Shown here: positions 8,664 to 17,446 of the stretch, one piece after another
Layout: each line of letters begins with the position of its first letter
Numbering within the stretch: position 1 is the stretch's first letter
Source: Fuerstiella sp.
GTDB taxonomy: Bacteria; Planctomycetota; Planctomycetia; Planctomycetales; Planctomycetaceae
DNA length: 35,198 nucleotides
Direction: 5' to 3'
NCBI GenBank assembly: GCA_029247265.1
Contig: JAQWLN010000087.1
Coordinates: 1 to 35,198, forward strand
Translations under genes and position numbers: made by a program
Notes under the pieces: generated by a model
What the model was told of the DNA's origin: nothing
The model's database searches: none
Seen by the model: the letters and a program-made list of their open reading frames with translations, nothing else

Positions 8664-9362
8664 ATGCCGCTTCAACGCACCCTTGAACCCGAAGTTATGG
8701 ACACGGTTGAAGAAGCCGTTGACTATGATTCGATGAATCATACGACCGTTAACCGAATGTTCGTCCAGGACCTGTTGCGATTTTCCGCCGAGACCAGTTC
8801 AAATGACGCGCCATCGTCCGTCGGCACGATAATCGATGTTGGTACCGGCTCCGCATTGATTCCGCTGGAGTTGATTCGCGTGACTCCTGACGTCGGACCA
8901 ATTATTGCAGTCGACCTGTCGGTCGAAATGCTGCGTCTGGCCATTCAGCATTTTCGGAACCAGACGCTCACAGCGAGAATACTGCCGTTGCTTTCGGATG
9001 CCAAACGCCTCCCGGTCGCAGACGCATCGTGTGAAGTTGTCATCTCGAACAGTATCGTGCACCACATTCCGCATCCTGCGGCTGTGTTTCATGAGCTGCA
9101 CAGGATCATTAAACCTGGCGGAGTACTTTTTCTGCGCGATCTGATGCGTCCCGACACGACAACCGTCGTCGAACAGCTCGTCGATCAGTACGCAGGTAGT
9201 GAAAACCTTCACCAACAGCAGTTGTTTCGTCAGTCACTGCATGCAGCTCTGACCGTTGATGAAGTCCGTGAACTGCTGGACAGGACTGGCTTCGCCGCAG
9301 CTACCGTAAATGCGACCAGTGATCGACACTGGACGGTCACAGCACGAATGCCGCAACTGTAG
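8664..9362 (+). CDS. Class I SAM-dependent methyltransferase
   Basis: 232 residues from ATG 8664, chosen because the upstream in-frame stretch looks non-coding. The Rossmann-type order is clear: motif I is IIDVGTGSALIPLEL (binds SAM), motif II ends in AVDLSVEMLRLA with the acidic residue for the ribose, and then come a DAKRLPVADAS segment, VVISNSIVHHI (motif IV region) and LKPGG-like IKPGGVLFLRDL (motif V/VI). This is the methyltransferase_11/25 layout seen in UbiE-like small-molecule enzymes. The acceptor cannot be named. The gene lies 157 bases after the enolase-superfamily gene on the same strand and converges with the serine hydrolase gene 35 bases downstream, so it may be the last member of the upstream transcript or stand alone. 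Confidence 0.85.
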   Translation: MPLQRTLEPEVMDTVEEAVDYDSMNHTTVNRMFVQDLLRFSAETSSNDAPSSVGTIIDVGTGSALIPLELIRVTPDVGPIIAVDLSVEMLRLAIQHFRNQTLTARILPLLSDAKRLPVADASCEVVISNSIVHHIPHPAAVFHELHRIIKPGGVLFLRDLMRPDTTTVVEQLVDQYAGSENLHQQQLFRQSLHAALTVDEVRELLDRTGFAAATVNATSDRHWTVTARMPQL

Positions 9363-9397
9363 TCAATACACGAACGCGCCTAAGGTTCCGATCAGAT

Positions 9398-10477
9398 TTA
9401 CACGGGGGCGGTCGCCGTCACGTTGGACATGCGTTGAATGATCGCCTGACTGTCTTCATACGGAGTCGTCGTCAGGATGACGGAGTAGCGATTCGACTTC
9501 ATATCCATCCACATCATGGTTCCGGTAGCTCCCCAGTGGCCGACAGTATCGGACGATACAAAGTCTCCGAACGAAGCACCGTGCGACGGCCATTCACGAC
9601 GCCAGCCGAATCCCCAGCCGCGGTGCGGCCCCACGTACTCGCGTTGTGCAGCCAACGCGGCTGTCTGATCACTGACGGCTGCAACCACGGCAGACTCGGG
9701 CAGCAACTGTTTTCCGTTTCCGTCACAACCGCGACGGAGCACCATTTCGGCATACCGTCCCAGGTCGCTGGCGCTGGAAATCATTCCACCCCACGGTGCC
9801 CCCAGAGTTCGCCAGTATTGACTATTCCAGCCCCAGTCCTCTGCGTCCGGTTGCCACTCGGGTAAAGTGGACGGCAGTACAGTCGGGAGAATTTTGTCTG
9901 CCTGCTCCGACGACATTCCCAGCCACGTGTCATTCATCTGCAGAGGTTCAAAAAACTGCTTCTGCAGAAACGCCCCCAGAGTCTGCCCGGTGATCACTTC
10001 GACGATGGCTCCCAGCAGCAGAAAGCCGACGCTGGAATAACGGCAGTCCGTTGCGGTGCGAAAATCCAGGTCAATGTCTGCGGCCTGGCAGACAAATTCG
10101 TCCAGTGAAGCATGCGCCGCACGAAGTTCAGTATTGTTGGGCAGCATATCCGGAAAGCCCGACGTATGAGTCAACAGGTGCCGCACGGTCGTTCGCCGCA
10201 AAGCCGCCCGTTTAAATTTCGGCAGAAATGTGCTGATCGGTTCCGCCAGACACAACTGCCCCTCGGCCGCGAGTTTCACCATGGCCATGGCCGTAATCGG
10301 CTTTGTTAGAGACGCTACCAGGTAACGTCTGCGTGTACCTGACGCGCATGCAGCCGCTCCGACGTCGGTGTCCGTAAATTGACAGGACAGGCGACCGGGC
10401 AGGTGTCCGAAACACAGGTCCGAATAGGCCAAACGACCAGTGCTGGCGATCCCGTCAATTTGTTGTTGTGTGTCCAT
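9398..10477 (-). CDS. Serine hydrolase, class C beta-lactamase/penicillin-binding-protein-like
   Basis: 359 residues with the beta-lactamase-superfamily motifs: S56-L-T-K59 (nucleophile and general base), followed by TVRHLLTHTSGFPD, a family hallmark, then Y147-S-S149 in the place of the Y-x-N motif, and GHWGATGT as the H/K-T-G equivalent near the C-terminus. The third residue of the Y-x-N motif is Ser instead of Asn, which is seen in some esterase-like members. No signal peptide is apparent, so a cytoplasmic location is likely and a role in antibiotic resistance is not indicated; esterase or D-amino-acid-peptidase activity is more likely. It is transcribed opposite to both neighbours and stops with TAA 35 bases from the methyltransferase end. 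Confidence 0.85.
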   Translation of the reverse strand: MDTQQQIDGIASTGRLAYSDLCFGHLPGRLSCQFTDTDVGAAACASGTRRRYLVASLTKPITAMAMVKLAAEGQLCLAEPISTFLPKFKRAALRRTTVRHLLTHTSGFPDMLPNNTELRAAHASLDEFVCQAADIDLDFRTATDCRYSSVGFLLLGAIVEVITGQTLGAFLQKQFFEPLQMNDTWLGMSSEQADKILPTVLPSTLPEWQPDAEDWGWNSQYWRTLGAPWGGMISSASDLGRYAEMVLRRGCDGNGKQLLPESAVVAAVSDQTAALAAQREYVGPHRGWGFGWRREWPSHGASFGDFVSSDTVGHWGATGTMMWMDMKSNRYSVILTTTPYEDSQAIIQRMSNVTATAPV

Positions 10478-10719
10478 GCGTGTGTTATTCCCGCCACTGA
10501 AAGCATTCGACCTCAGATTCAGACTTCCCGCAAAGATTAGTCAAACAGCCAGTATTTTGACACTTCCGCTGCGCATCACCTGAAAGTGCGGCAACAGGAT
10601 TTGTCCGCGCAAATACCTGAATTCTGAGTCCTGGCATCGGGAGATTGTTTTCTTTTCAGCTGCGATCGGTCATAGTTCCCGCTTCGCCCTGCCCACCACA
10701 CCTTCCGAAAGATCCTTCC

Positions 10720-11400
10720 ATGCGTTTGTTTGCCACGTTCATCGTCCTTACGAGTCTATCTGCCGTCGCGTCCGCGCAGGACAAGCCTGCTCCCGTTATC
10801 GAATTCAAGACGGTTGGTGACAGGATCAGCTATGGTGTCGGCTTGAACATCGGTCGCAGTCTTCAGCAGCAAGGGCTTGAGGTGGATCTAAAACTGCTGA
10901 GTGCCGGAATTGCCGCCAGCCTTGCCGGCACAGAACCAGCACTGACGAGTCAGGAAATCCAGGCGGCATTCGCTGAATACCAGGCTGAAAAAACAAAAGC
11001 TGGCAGGGAAATCGTCAAAACGTTTCTGGACGACAACGCTAAAAAGAAGGGTGTTAAGCAGACAAAATCCGGCCTGCAGTATTTGGTCCTTCGCGAAGGA
11101 ACCGGTGAAAAACCCACAACCAAGAGCACCGTCAGCACTCATTACCGCGGCAAACTTATCAACGGAAACGTGTTTGACGAGTCCTACAAAGGTGTGGCAC
11201 CAACAGAAGCTGATCGTCCCGTGTCCTTCGGTGTGACTCAGGTGATAGCTGGCTGGACCGAGGCCCTGCAACTAATGAAGGTCGGTGCTAAGTACCGCCT
11301 GTTCATTCCACCGGAACTCGCGTACGGTGAACGAGGACAGTCGAGCATTCCCCCGAACAGCCTGTTGATTTTTGAAATTGAACTGGTGAGCATCAAGTAG
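10720..11400 (+). CDS. Periplasmic FKBP-type peptidyl-prolyl cis-trans isomerase (FkpA/Mip-like)
   Basis: 226 residues from ATG 10720. A signal peptide (MRLFATFIVLTSLSAVASAQ) with an A-x-A cleavage site sends it to the periplasm. Residues ~30-110 are the helical FKBP_N dimerisation domain (SYGVGLNIGRSLQQQG, then LTSQEIQAAFAEYQ). Residues ~125-226 are the FKBP domain, with KSGLQYLVLREGTGEKP at its start, a VFDESY segment, QVIAGWTEALQLMKVG and LAYGERG, which line the active site in this family. The enzyme catalyses proline isomerisation during folding of exported proteins. Upstream in-frame codons to 10645 look non-coding, and the 10478-10719 gap would carry divergent promoters for it and the hydrolase gene. 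Confidence 0.9.
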   Translation: MRLFATFIVLTSLSAVASAQDKPAPVIEFKTVGDRISYGVGLNIGRSLQQQGLEVDLKLLSAGIAASLAGTEPALTSQEIQAAFAEYQAEKTKAGREIVKTFLDDNAKKKGVKQTKSGLQYLVLREGTGEKPTTKSTVSTHYRGKLINGNVFDESYKGVAPTEADRPVSFGVTQVIAGWTEALQLMKVGAKYRLFIPPELAYGERGQSSIPPNSLLIFEIELVSIK

Positions 11401-11525
11401 CACCCACGGAGAAACGGATTGCTCGCAGCCCTTACTCCTGCGTACAATGCGGTCGTACCGCCCCTTGTGAATAACAGCCTGTCGAGCGTTCACAATGGGG
11501 CTGGTGACTCAGCAGGAGTCCGTTC

Positions 11526-14345
11526 ATGCTGCAATCGGTCGTGAAACTATCGCACATCGTCCAACGGCAGACTTGTGTTGCCCTGTTGGTATTCGTCACT
11601 GCCGGTGCACAGCAGTCCATCGGCGCCGATGAGGGTACGAAATCGGCAGACAATCCGTCGCCGAGTGTTGAGCTGAACGTGATGGCGGTCCGATCACGCA
11701 TCATCGGGCTCGACAACTTTCGCGGGCAGATAGACCTGCATGTCCGCATCACCAACAGATCAGGTCGCCCGCTTGAGCTGAAGAACAGTCAGTTCAGGTG
11801 CCTGGTGGATTCAAAAGCGGCAGTGTTCCAGCCATCGGTTGCAAGCTCACTGCTGAGGGACCGCGCAACCATTGATACCGATAGCGTTCGCGAAGGGTGG
11901 CTGGCTTTCCAGGTCGACCGCCCGGGAGCCGGTGAACCAAAGCTCTTCCTGGAATGGTCCTCCGGAAAAGCCAATGCTGTGGATGCGTCGTCCACCGTCA
12001 CCGCATCGATCAACGAGGCCGTGCGCAGCCATGCCAACATCCGCTCAAAACGCATTGGTCCCTACAACCGCCTGGCCATCGTTGAAGTTCACCGTCCCGT
12101 TGACTTCCTTTCGATCGTACCGTTAACCGAGGAATTCGGCCGACTGAAACAGCAGAACGTGCGAGGAGTCGTGCTGAGTGTTCAGTGTGACGACCGGATG
12201 ACTGCTATGTTTTCCTCGGGTTACGGGTGGCTCCTGTCAGTGCGGATCGGAGAGGAAACGTCCCGCATTCCAACTCGGCAGCGCGTCACGTCGTCAGTAC
12301 AGTTTGAACAGTTCTACGTCACCGGGTTACAGTCGGCGCTTGGCTCCAGTTACAGGATCAGGCATCCCGATCTATTTCACAAATCGCAAGCCGATGCCGT
12401 GGCTGCAGCTCTTCGTCCCGTCTATGAACAAGTCCCCCTCAAACAGGCATTGAAGGACCTGAGGCACCCGGAAAACGGCGTTCGGCGAGCTGCCATGGAA
12501 GCCAACATCGATCGTCTCAACGCCGATGAGCTCAGGGTGATGATTGCGGAAGCTCGCGAACACGGTGAAGACGACCTGTCACTGGTGGCGGCCAATCTTC
12601 ATCGCGTGGCACTTCCTGACGTACTGTCGTACCTGAACGAGTTGGTACGCGATAATCGTCCGAAAGTTGGCGCAGCGGCGCTGCATTCACTGGTACAGTC
12701 CGTTGCCCCCGGCACACGTGGCGCCATCCGGACATACTGGCACGAAGCCGAAGACAGCCCGAAGCTTAGACAGCGTGTGATTGAGGAGTTAATGAAAGTC
12801 AAAGAGAGTCGGTATCCGGAACTGATGGCTGAATATACGGAGTATCAGTTAATGGCATATTCGACGGCGACAGACGCGGACACGTCGCCCGATTCGTCGA
12901 CACCTGAAACAAACGGTCAGCGCGTCACGGAGGCGACGACGAAAACCGTAAAGTCTCTTCTGGCACTGCTGAAGAAACGGAAGAACTCCGACTTTGTCCA
13001 CATCGCGCGGCGAGAGTTACTGAATCTCACAGAACCAGCGATTCAGGACCTGGTCGTTGAATTTGTGCTGGCCTCAGGACAGGCGGCCGATGCGGAACTT
13101 GTCCGTCAGTACATCCAGCAGCGTCTGTTGCCGGTCGGACCGACGAACGGATTGACTGAAGAGCTACAGGCAGAACTGGCCCGACGAGACTCTGCTATAA
13201 AGTCCCGATTCACGGACATTTTGATGACCACCATCAGAACATACCCGGATTCCGCTTATACCGAACGGCTACTGAAATTATCTCGGTCAAAGGCGGTGAC
13301 CGGCACCATGCGTGGAAATGCCTTCAAGACTGCCGTGACGTGTGCAACAGACCGGCAACGGAGCGAAATTGTCGAACAGTTCAATGCACTGGACCACAAA
13401 CAGAAGAATTACCTGCTTAAACAATACAGCGCGCTGAGCGATCCGCGCTGGCTGGGACTGGCCAGACAGACGCTGTTGACCGACCCGTCTGCCGTCACTG
13501 AGACAGTCGGATTGCTGCGGAGTGATGGCTCTCCAGAAGCACTCGACGTCATGATCGACTGCCTTCAGGAAATCCGTACGGCTTCGGAAGCGAGCGGCGT
13601 GGTCGCCCCAAAGAACTTAAAAACCATGATGCAGCTGGTAATCACGCTCCATCTGTCCAGCTACCCAGCGGCCAGACGATCCTGTAATCGCTGTATCACG
13701 TCACACGTAAAACAGATCGCGGAACTGACTCAGAAAGCGATGGCGACGGCGTATCGCACCAATATGGATAGACAGCACAGCACCGATGCCAGAGCTGCAT
13801 TGGACCTGAAACGCGAGGGTAAGTACGCAGAAGCCCTCGAAAAGCTGAACTCCATCATGAACAACTCTCCGTGGTACTACAATGGTTATATTTCACGGGC
13901 ATCACTTCACCTTCGCCTAGGCTCCCCACAGCTGGCAATGAGGGACCTGAAAGAAGCTGATCGTCTGAGCCCTGAAGACCCGGTGATTCAGAGTTTGATC
14001 GCGCTGACTGATGTCCGATTGGGAAAGACGGACATGGGGATCGCAATGGCCGAAAAGGTTTTGAAGTCAGTGCCTGACCTGGCAACATTCGTACGCAAGT
14101 GGACCATTTACAACACGGCGTGCGTCTACGGAAGAGCTGTCGAGTTGGAAGAAGCCGGAACAAGGAAAAGTGAATTGACCAGACGGGCGATGGACTTGCT
14201 GCTGGCATCAGGCAACCGCAAGGACGGTATTGATGACGTTCATCACATTCTGAACGACCCGGATCTCGCGATGTTCCATCAACACCCTGACTGGGCGACG
14301 TTTCTGAAGATCGTCGGCGAGAACGAGTCAGACGGGAAGCCGTGA
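11526..14345 (+). CDS. Large secreted protein with HEAT-like and TPR-like repeats
   Basis: 939 residues. An N-terminal hydrophobic segment (about residues 15-34, ending before EGTKSAD) suggests a signal peptide. A beta-rich region follows (residues ~45-130, with a NRSGRPLELKN segment like a domain on surface or envelope proteins). Residues ~290-560 contain alternating helix pairs like HEAT repeats, for example VRRAAMEANIDRLNADELR. Near the C-terminus (about 755-830) are helix pairs typical of TPRs: KREGKYAEALEKLNSIMNNS and LRLGSPQLAMRDLKEADRLS. The end, HQHPDWATFLKI, is a common ending of planctomycete TPR proteins. Such repeats mediate protein contacts; no catalytic motif is seen. CAGGAG at 11512-11517 serves as ribosome binding site. 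The last 18 bases overlap the convergent purine-phosphorylase gene. Confidence 0.75.
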   Translation: MLQSVVKLSHIVQRQTCVALLVFVTAGAQQSIGADEGTKSADNPSPSVELNVMAVRSRIIGLDNFRGQIDLHVRITNRSGRPLELKNSQFRCLVDSKAAVFQPSVASSLLRDRATIDTDSVREGWLAFQVDRPGAGEPKLFLEWSSGKANAVDASSTVTASINEAVRSHANIRSKRIGPYNRLAIVEVHRPVDFLSIVPLTEEFGRLKQQNVRGVVLSVQCDDRMTAMFSSGYGWLLSVRIGEETSRIPTRQRVTSSVQFEQFYVTGLQSALGSSYRIRHPDLFHKSQADAVAAALRPVYEQVPLKQALKDLRHPENGVRRAAMEANIDRLNADELRVMIAEAREHGEDDLSLVAANLHRVALPDVLSYLNELVRDNRPKVGAAALHSLVQSVAPGTRGAIRTYWHEAEDSPKLRQRVIEELMKVKESRYPELMAEYTEYQLMAYSTATDADTSPDSSTPETNGQRVTEATTKTVKSLLALLKKRKNSDFVHIARRELLNLTEPAIQDLVVEFVLASGQAADAELVRQYIQQRLLPVGPTNGLTEELQAELARRDSAIKSRFTDILMTTIRTYPDSAYTERLLKLSRSKAVTGTMRGNAFKTAVTCATDRQRSEIVEQFNALDHKQKNYLLKQYSALSDPRWLGLARQTLLTDPSAVTETVGLLRSDGSPEALDVMIDCLQEIRTASEASGVVAPKNLKTMMQLVITLHLSSYPAARRSCNRCITSHVKQIAELTQKAMATAYRTNMDRQHSTDARAALDLKREGKYAEALEKLNSIMNNSPWYYNGYISRASLHLRLGSPQLAMRDLKEADRLSPEDPVIQSLIALTDVRLGKTDMGIAMAEKVLKSVPDLATFVRKWTIYNTACVYGRAVELEEAGTRKSELTRRAMDLLLASGNRKDGIDDVHHILNDPDLAMFHQHPDWATFLKIVGENESDGKP

Positions 14346-15167
14346 CAAAACATCGAACAACCACTCGACGAAGTCCGTTTCGACCTTTGCGGCGACGCGG
14401 CTGACTTCGGCGTGATTGAGTGGTTGATCAGAAAGTCCACTGGCCAGGTTGGTGATGCACGACACACCCAGTACTTTCATACCGGCCGCCGATGCGGCCA
14501 GCGACTCCGGAACCGTGCTCATGCCCACCGCGTCCACCCCAAGTGATTTCAGCATCTGCACCTCGGCCGGCGTCTCATAATTGGGCCCCTGCATCATGGC
14601 GTATACACCTTCGTGTACAGACAACGGAGATTCCACAGAACGTGCGACGTGTCGCAGCCGATCACACCAAAGCTTCGTCGACGGAACCCTGCGAGTGACG
14701 CCGGCAGGCTGATTCACGTTAAGAAATGTCCAGTGCCCGTTAAGCAGCATCAGATCACCGACGCGGAAGACGTCATTAATTCCACCTGCTGCGTTTGTGA
14801 CCAGCAGATTTCGTACTCCGAGTTGCTGCAGCACTCGCACCGCGAACGTCGCGCGCTCCAGTGAATGCCCTTCGTAAAGATGCACTCGGCCCTGCAGCAA
14901 CAGGGTCCCGCTCAGTTCGCCGGTTCCAAGAATCAATCGGCCGGCATGTCCATCGACAGCCGGACAGGGCAGATGCGGAATCTGATCATAACGGACCACG
15001 ATGCCGCCCAGATCTTCCGCTCTGTCTCCGGCGGCCCCCAAACCCGACCCTAGAATTACGGCTGTCTTAAATTCTGCCGAAACGCCACGTAGTGCTGCCT
15101 GGCTGCGGACAAATTCAGCGGCCTGTTGTTCGTCGTTGGTGCTGATGAAAGTGTTCTGGTCAACCAT
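14328..15167 (-). CDS. Purine nucleoside phosphorylase, trimeric type
   Basis: 279 residues. Converts purine nucleoside plus phosphate to base plus ribose-1-phosphate. The phosphate-binding start (AVILGSGLGA, S41), GHAG (H74), GRVHLYEG (phosphate/ribose contacts), TNAAGGIN, the QGPNYETPAEVQMLK segment, GMSTVPESLAA with the ribose/base Glu, and CITNLASGLS with the base-recognising Asn are the trimeric (mammalian-like) PNP set. Length is normal for the family. It is read on the minus strand 40 bases after tpx, so tpx and this gene are likely co-transcribed. Its 3' end overlaps the 3' end of the TPR/HEAT gene by 18 bases. It should favour guanosine and inosine; specificity is inferred from the family. 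Confidence 0.92.
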   Translation of the reverse strand: MVDQNTFISTNDEQQAAEFVRSQAALRGVSAEFKTAVILGSGLGAAGDRAEDLGGIVVRYDQIPHLPCPAVDGHAGRLILGTGELSGTLLLQGRVHLYEGHSLERATFAVRVLQQLGVRNLLVTNAAGGINDVFRVGDLMLLNGHWTFLNVNQPAGVTRRVPSTKLWCDRLRHVARSVESPLSVHEGVYAMMQGPNYETPAEVQMLKSLGVDAVGMSTVPESLAASAAGMKVLGVSCITNLASGLSDQPLNHAEVSRVAAKVETDFVEWLFDVLSRLPV

Positions 15168-15207
15168 CGGGATTCATAGAAAACACAGACACAACCGTTG
15201 GCGAACT

Positions 15208-15726
15208 CTATGCCTTCGCCGCTGCCAGCGCGGCGTCGTAATTGGGATGCTCAGTGATCTCAGAAACATATTCCACGTGTTTCAGATTACCGTCAGCTCC
15301 AACCACGAACACAGCACGAGCCAGGCAACGATCCAGAGGCCCCCCCTTGATAAGCACGCCATAGTCTTCGCCAAACTTTGTACAGCGATGGCCGCTGAGT
15401 GTCTGCACATTCTCAATGCCTTCAGCGCCGCACCAGCGTTTCTGAGCAAATGGCAAATCCATGCTGACAACCAGAACATCCGTATTCTCAAGACCAGCCG
15501 CGTGCTCATTGAACTTCCGCGTTTCCTCGTGGCACGTTCCAGTATCCAGTGAGGGCACGGTCGCAATAACCCGAGTCCGACCCTCACTGTCCGCAGGGGT
15601 CACTTCTGCCAGAGCATTGCTTTGCAGCGAATATTCAGGAGCTGCAGCGCCGCTTGCCAACGCGGCGCCGGCGAGATCAACGGGATTGCCTTTGAGTGTT
15701 ACGGCGCCACTTCGATCGTCAGACAT
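15208..15726 (-). CDS. tpx: Thiol peroxidase (Tpx), peroxiredoxin family
   Basis: 172 residues, the usual length. Reduces hydrogen peroxide and alkyl hydroperoxides using thioredoxin. TVPSLDTGTC places the peroxidatic cysteine at C65, with the active-site Thr at 62. LPFAQKRWCGAEGI places the resolving cysteine at C99, matching the Tpx pattern FAQARFCGAEG. The C-terminal part carries the family's YVSEITEHPNYDAAL segment. It is in a minus-strand run after the GntP-family permease gene (79-base gap) and before the purine phosphorylase gene (40-base gap). Cytoplasmic; no signal peptide is seen. Confidence 0.93.
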   Translation of the reverse strand: MSDDRSGAVTLKGNPVDLAGAALASGAAAPEYSLQSNALAEVTPADSEGRTRVIATVPSLDTGTCHEETRKFNEHAAGLENTDVLVVSMDLPFAQKRWCGAEGIENVQTLSGHRCTKFGEDYGVLIKGGPLDRCLARAVFVVGADGNLKHVEYVSEITEHPNYDAALAAAKA

Positions 15727-15805
15727 TGTCTTGTTCCTCAGATGGGTCAGGAAGGGCCGTAGTATGTCGATTCAGGTCGAGGTTGCAACCGGCACCACGT
15801 CACTG

Positions 15806-17446
15806 CTACGGAAACAGCACCACACCGCCAATTACCGCCAGCAGGCCGGCGACTCCTGCGATCGCAGTCATTGGTGTAATGTACTTCAGCCCTTCCCCTT
15901 CAGTCATGCCACTCATGCGAGTAATCACCCAAAATCCGCTGTCATTCATCCAGGCGATGGGCTTGGACCCACACCCCACCGCCAATGCCACGTACAAAGG
16001 GTCCACTCCCGCCGCTCCGCCGGCCACGATACCCCCGAAAATACCGGCCGAAGTAATCATCGCCACCGTAGCGGACCCCTGAGCCGTTCTCACCGCCGTC
16101 GTCACCAGGAACGCGGCCACAATAATCATTATGGGCGAAGTGCCCGGCAAATCATTCAACAGTTCCGCTACGCTTGTCTGCCGCATCATCCGACCAAACG
16201 CGCCGCCGGCCGCTGTCACCAGAATGATCGGCCCGGCGCTGGCAATCGCGTGTTGCAGCGATTCCGAAAGCTGATCCCGCGACGGAGACTTTGCACGGAC
16301 ATACATAATCACTGCAAAGGCCGCCGAAATCAGCAGAGCAAGATTCTTTTCGCTAAGCGTCTTGATCGTTCGCGCCACGTCCGGAGAAACAGCGAGCCCA
16401 GCAAACGACTCGCCAGACTTGCTCAACAGCGAACCGCCGGTGATCAGCACAACCGGCAACACAATCGGTACCAAAGATGCAAACAATCCCGGAGCGTTCT
16501 GATCGCCCGGTTTCGCCGCAGCGGGTACATCTGCAATGTCTCTGAGGGGCAATTCGCAGCGTCCGTTGATCCAGAACGCATAGATCATTCCAATCGACGC
16601 GCTGAACAGCCCCACGAGACAACCACCCAGAATCATGGATTCGATGGGCACCCCGAATTCTTCGGCAATAAACAATGGACCGGGTGTGGGCGGTACCAGC
16701 GAATGTGCCATTGTGCCACCTGCCACGATGGACAGCACATATAACAGATAGTTACCCCCCGTGCGTAAACGCAATGCCTTGCCCAGCGGAATCATCAAAT
16801 AAAACACCGTGTCAAAGAACACAGGGATGCCCAGTGTGAAACCGCTGAACACAAAGGCCGCAGGAGCCATGCGTTCGCCCAACAGACTCAGTGTGCTATT
16901 GACGATTCGGTCTGCTGCGCCACTGTCCAGCAGACACCGGCCGATGATTGACGCAGCCACAATCAGGATCGCCAGTTTGCCGCAGTATTCACCAATCGTT
17001 GACGTAATACGGGAGACAAATGTGCTGGCAGCCAATTGCTGGGCAGATTCGTACTCGGTCCGTGACAGAACGATCACTTCATCCGCTGGCGCCAACGACA
17101 TGACATTGGCCACGCCCCCATCAGTAAATAACAGCTGACCCCGCCCGTCCGAAAGCATTTCCACGGAAGCAGCGGTCGTCATCGCACTGTCACGGCCATT
17201 GTCGAGCAGCAATACGGCATCGGAAGCGCTCGTCGCTGTGACGAAGCTGATGACGCCATCGGCGGTGATCGATTCGACATCAATGGCCGCTTCCAGAACG
17301 GCCGATCTTTCCACATGTCTGGTCGGCGTCAACAGCGCCACTGCCATTCCCGCCAGCACCAGGGCGATAAACGCGTGCAGACGCAGACCAAGAATCCCGC
17401 CAATAACAATAGCTAGGCCAAGTCCCAGAATACACAGCGTCAGCAT
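15806..17446 (-). CDS. GntP-family (gluconate/organic acid) permease with an extra soluble domain
   Basis: 546 residues; typical GntP members are around 440-450. Family features: a hydrophobic hairpin at the N-terminus (residues 1-40, LHAFIALVLAGMAVALL), FFDTVFYLMIPL-like pore motif, PPTPGPLFIA, and a C-terminal TAQGSATVAMIT...GCGSKPIAWMNDSGFWV stretch, all typical of gluconate:H+ symporters. Between TM pairs, at about residues 45-145, is an inserted ~100-residue segment that is polar, Ala/Ser/Asp-rich and beta-like (it contains ISFVTATSASDAVLLLD and GRGQLLFTDGG). In the family this position has a loop. The substrate is probably a sugar acid or related organic acid. First gene of a probable minus-strand unit with tpx and the phosphorylase. 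Confidence 0.85.
   Translation of the reverse strand: MLTLCILGLGLAIVIGGILGLRLHAFIALVLAGMAVALLTPTRHVERSAVLEAAIDVESITADGVISFVTATSASDAVLLLDNGRDSAMTTAASVEMLSDGRGQLLFTDGGVANVMSLAPADEVIVLSRTEYESAQQLAASTFVSRITSTIGEYCGKLAILIVAASIIGRCLLDSGAADRIVNSTLSLLGERMAPAAFVFSGFTLGIPVFFDTVFYLMIPLGKALRLRTGGNYLLYVLSIVAGGTMAHSLVPPTPGPLFIAEEFGVPIESMILGGCLVGLFSASIGMIYAFWINGRCELPLRDIADVPAAAKPGDQNAPGLFASLVPIVLPVVLITGGSLLSKSGESFAGLAVSPDVARTIKTLSEKNLALLISAAFAVIMYVRAKSPSRDQLSESLQHAIASAGPIILVTAAGGAFGRMMRQTSVAELLNDLPGTSPIMIIVAAFLVTTAVRTAQGSATVAMITSAGIFGGIVAGGAAGVDPLYVALAVGCGSKPIAWMNDSGFWVITRMSGMTEGEGLKYITPMTAIAGVAGLLAVIGGVVLFP

Noticed and set aside
9398..10477. Class C-like serine hydrolase as an antibiotic-resistance beta-lactamase
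   Set aside because: It lacks a signal peptide and has Y-S-S in the Y-x-N position, more like esterase or peptidase relatives.
15461..16744. 427-codon plus-strand frame across tpx and the GntP gene
   Set aside because: Extremely Arg/His/Ser-rich and lies opposite two well-supported genes.
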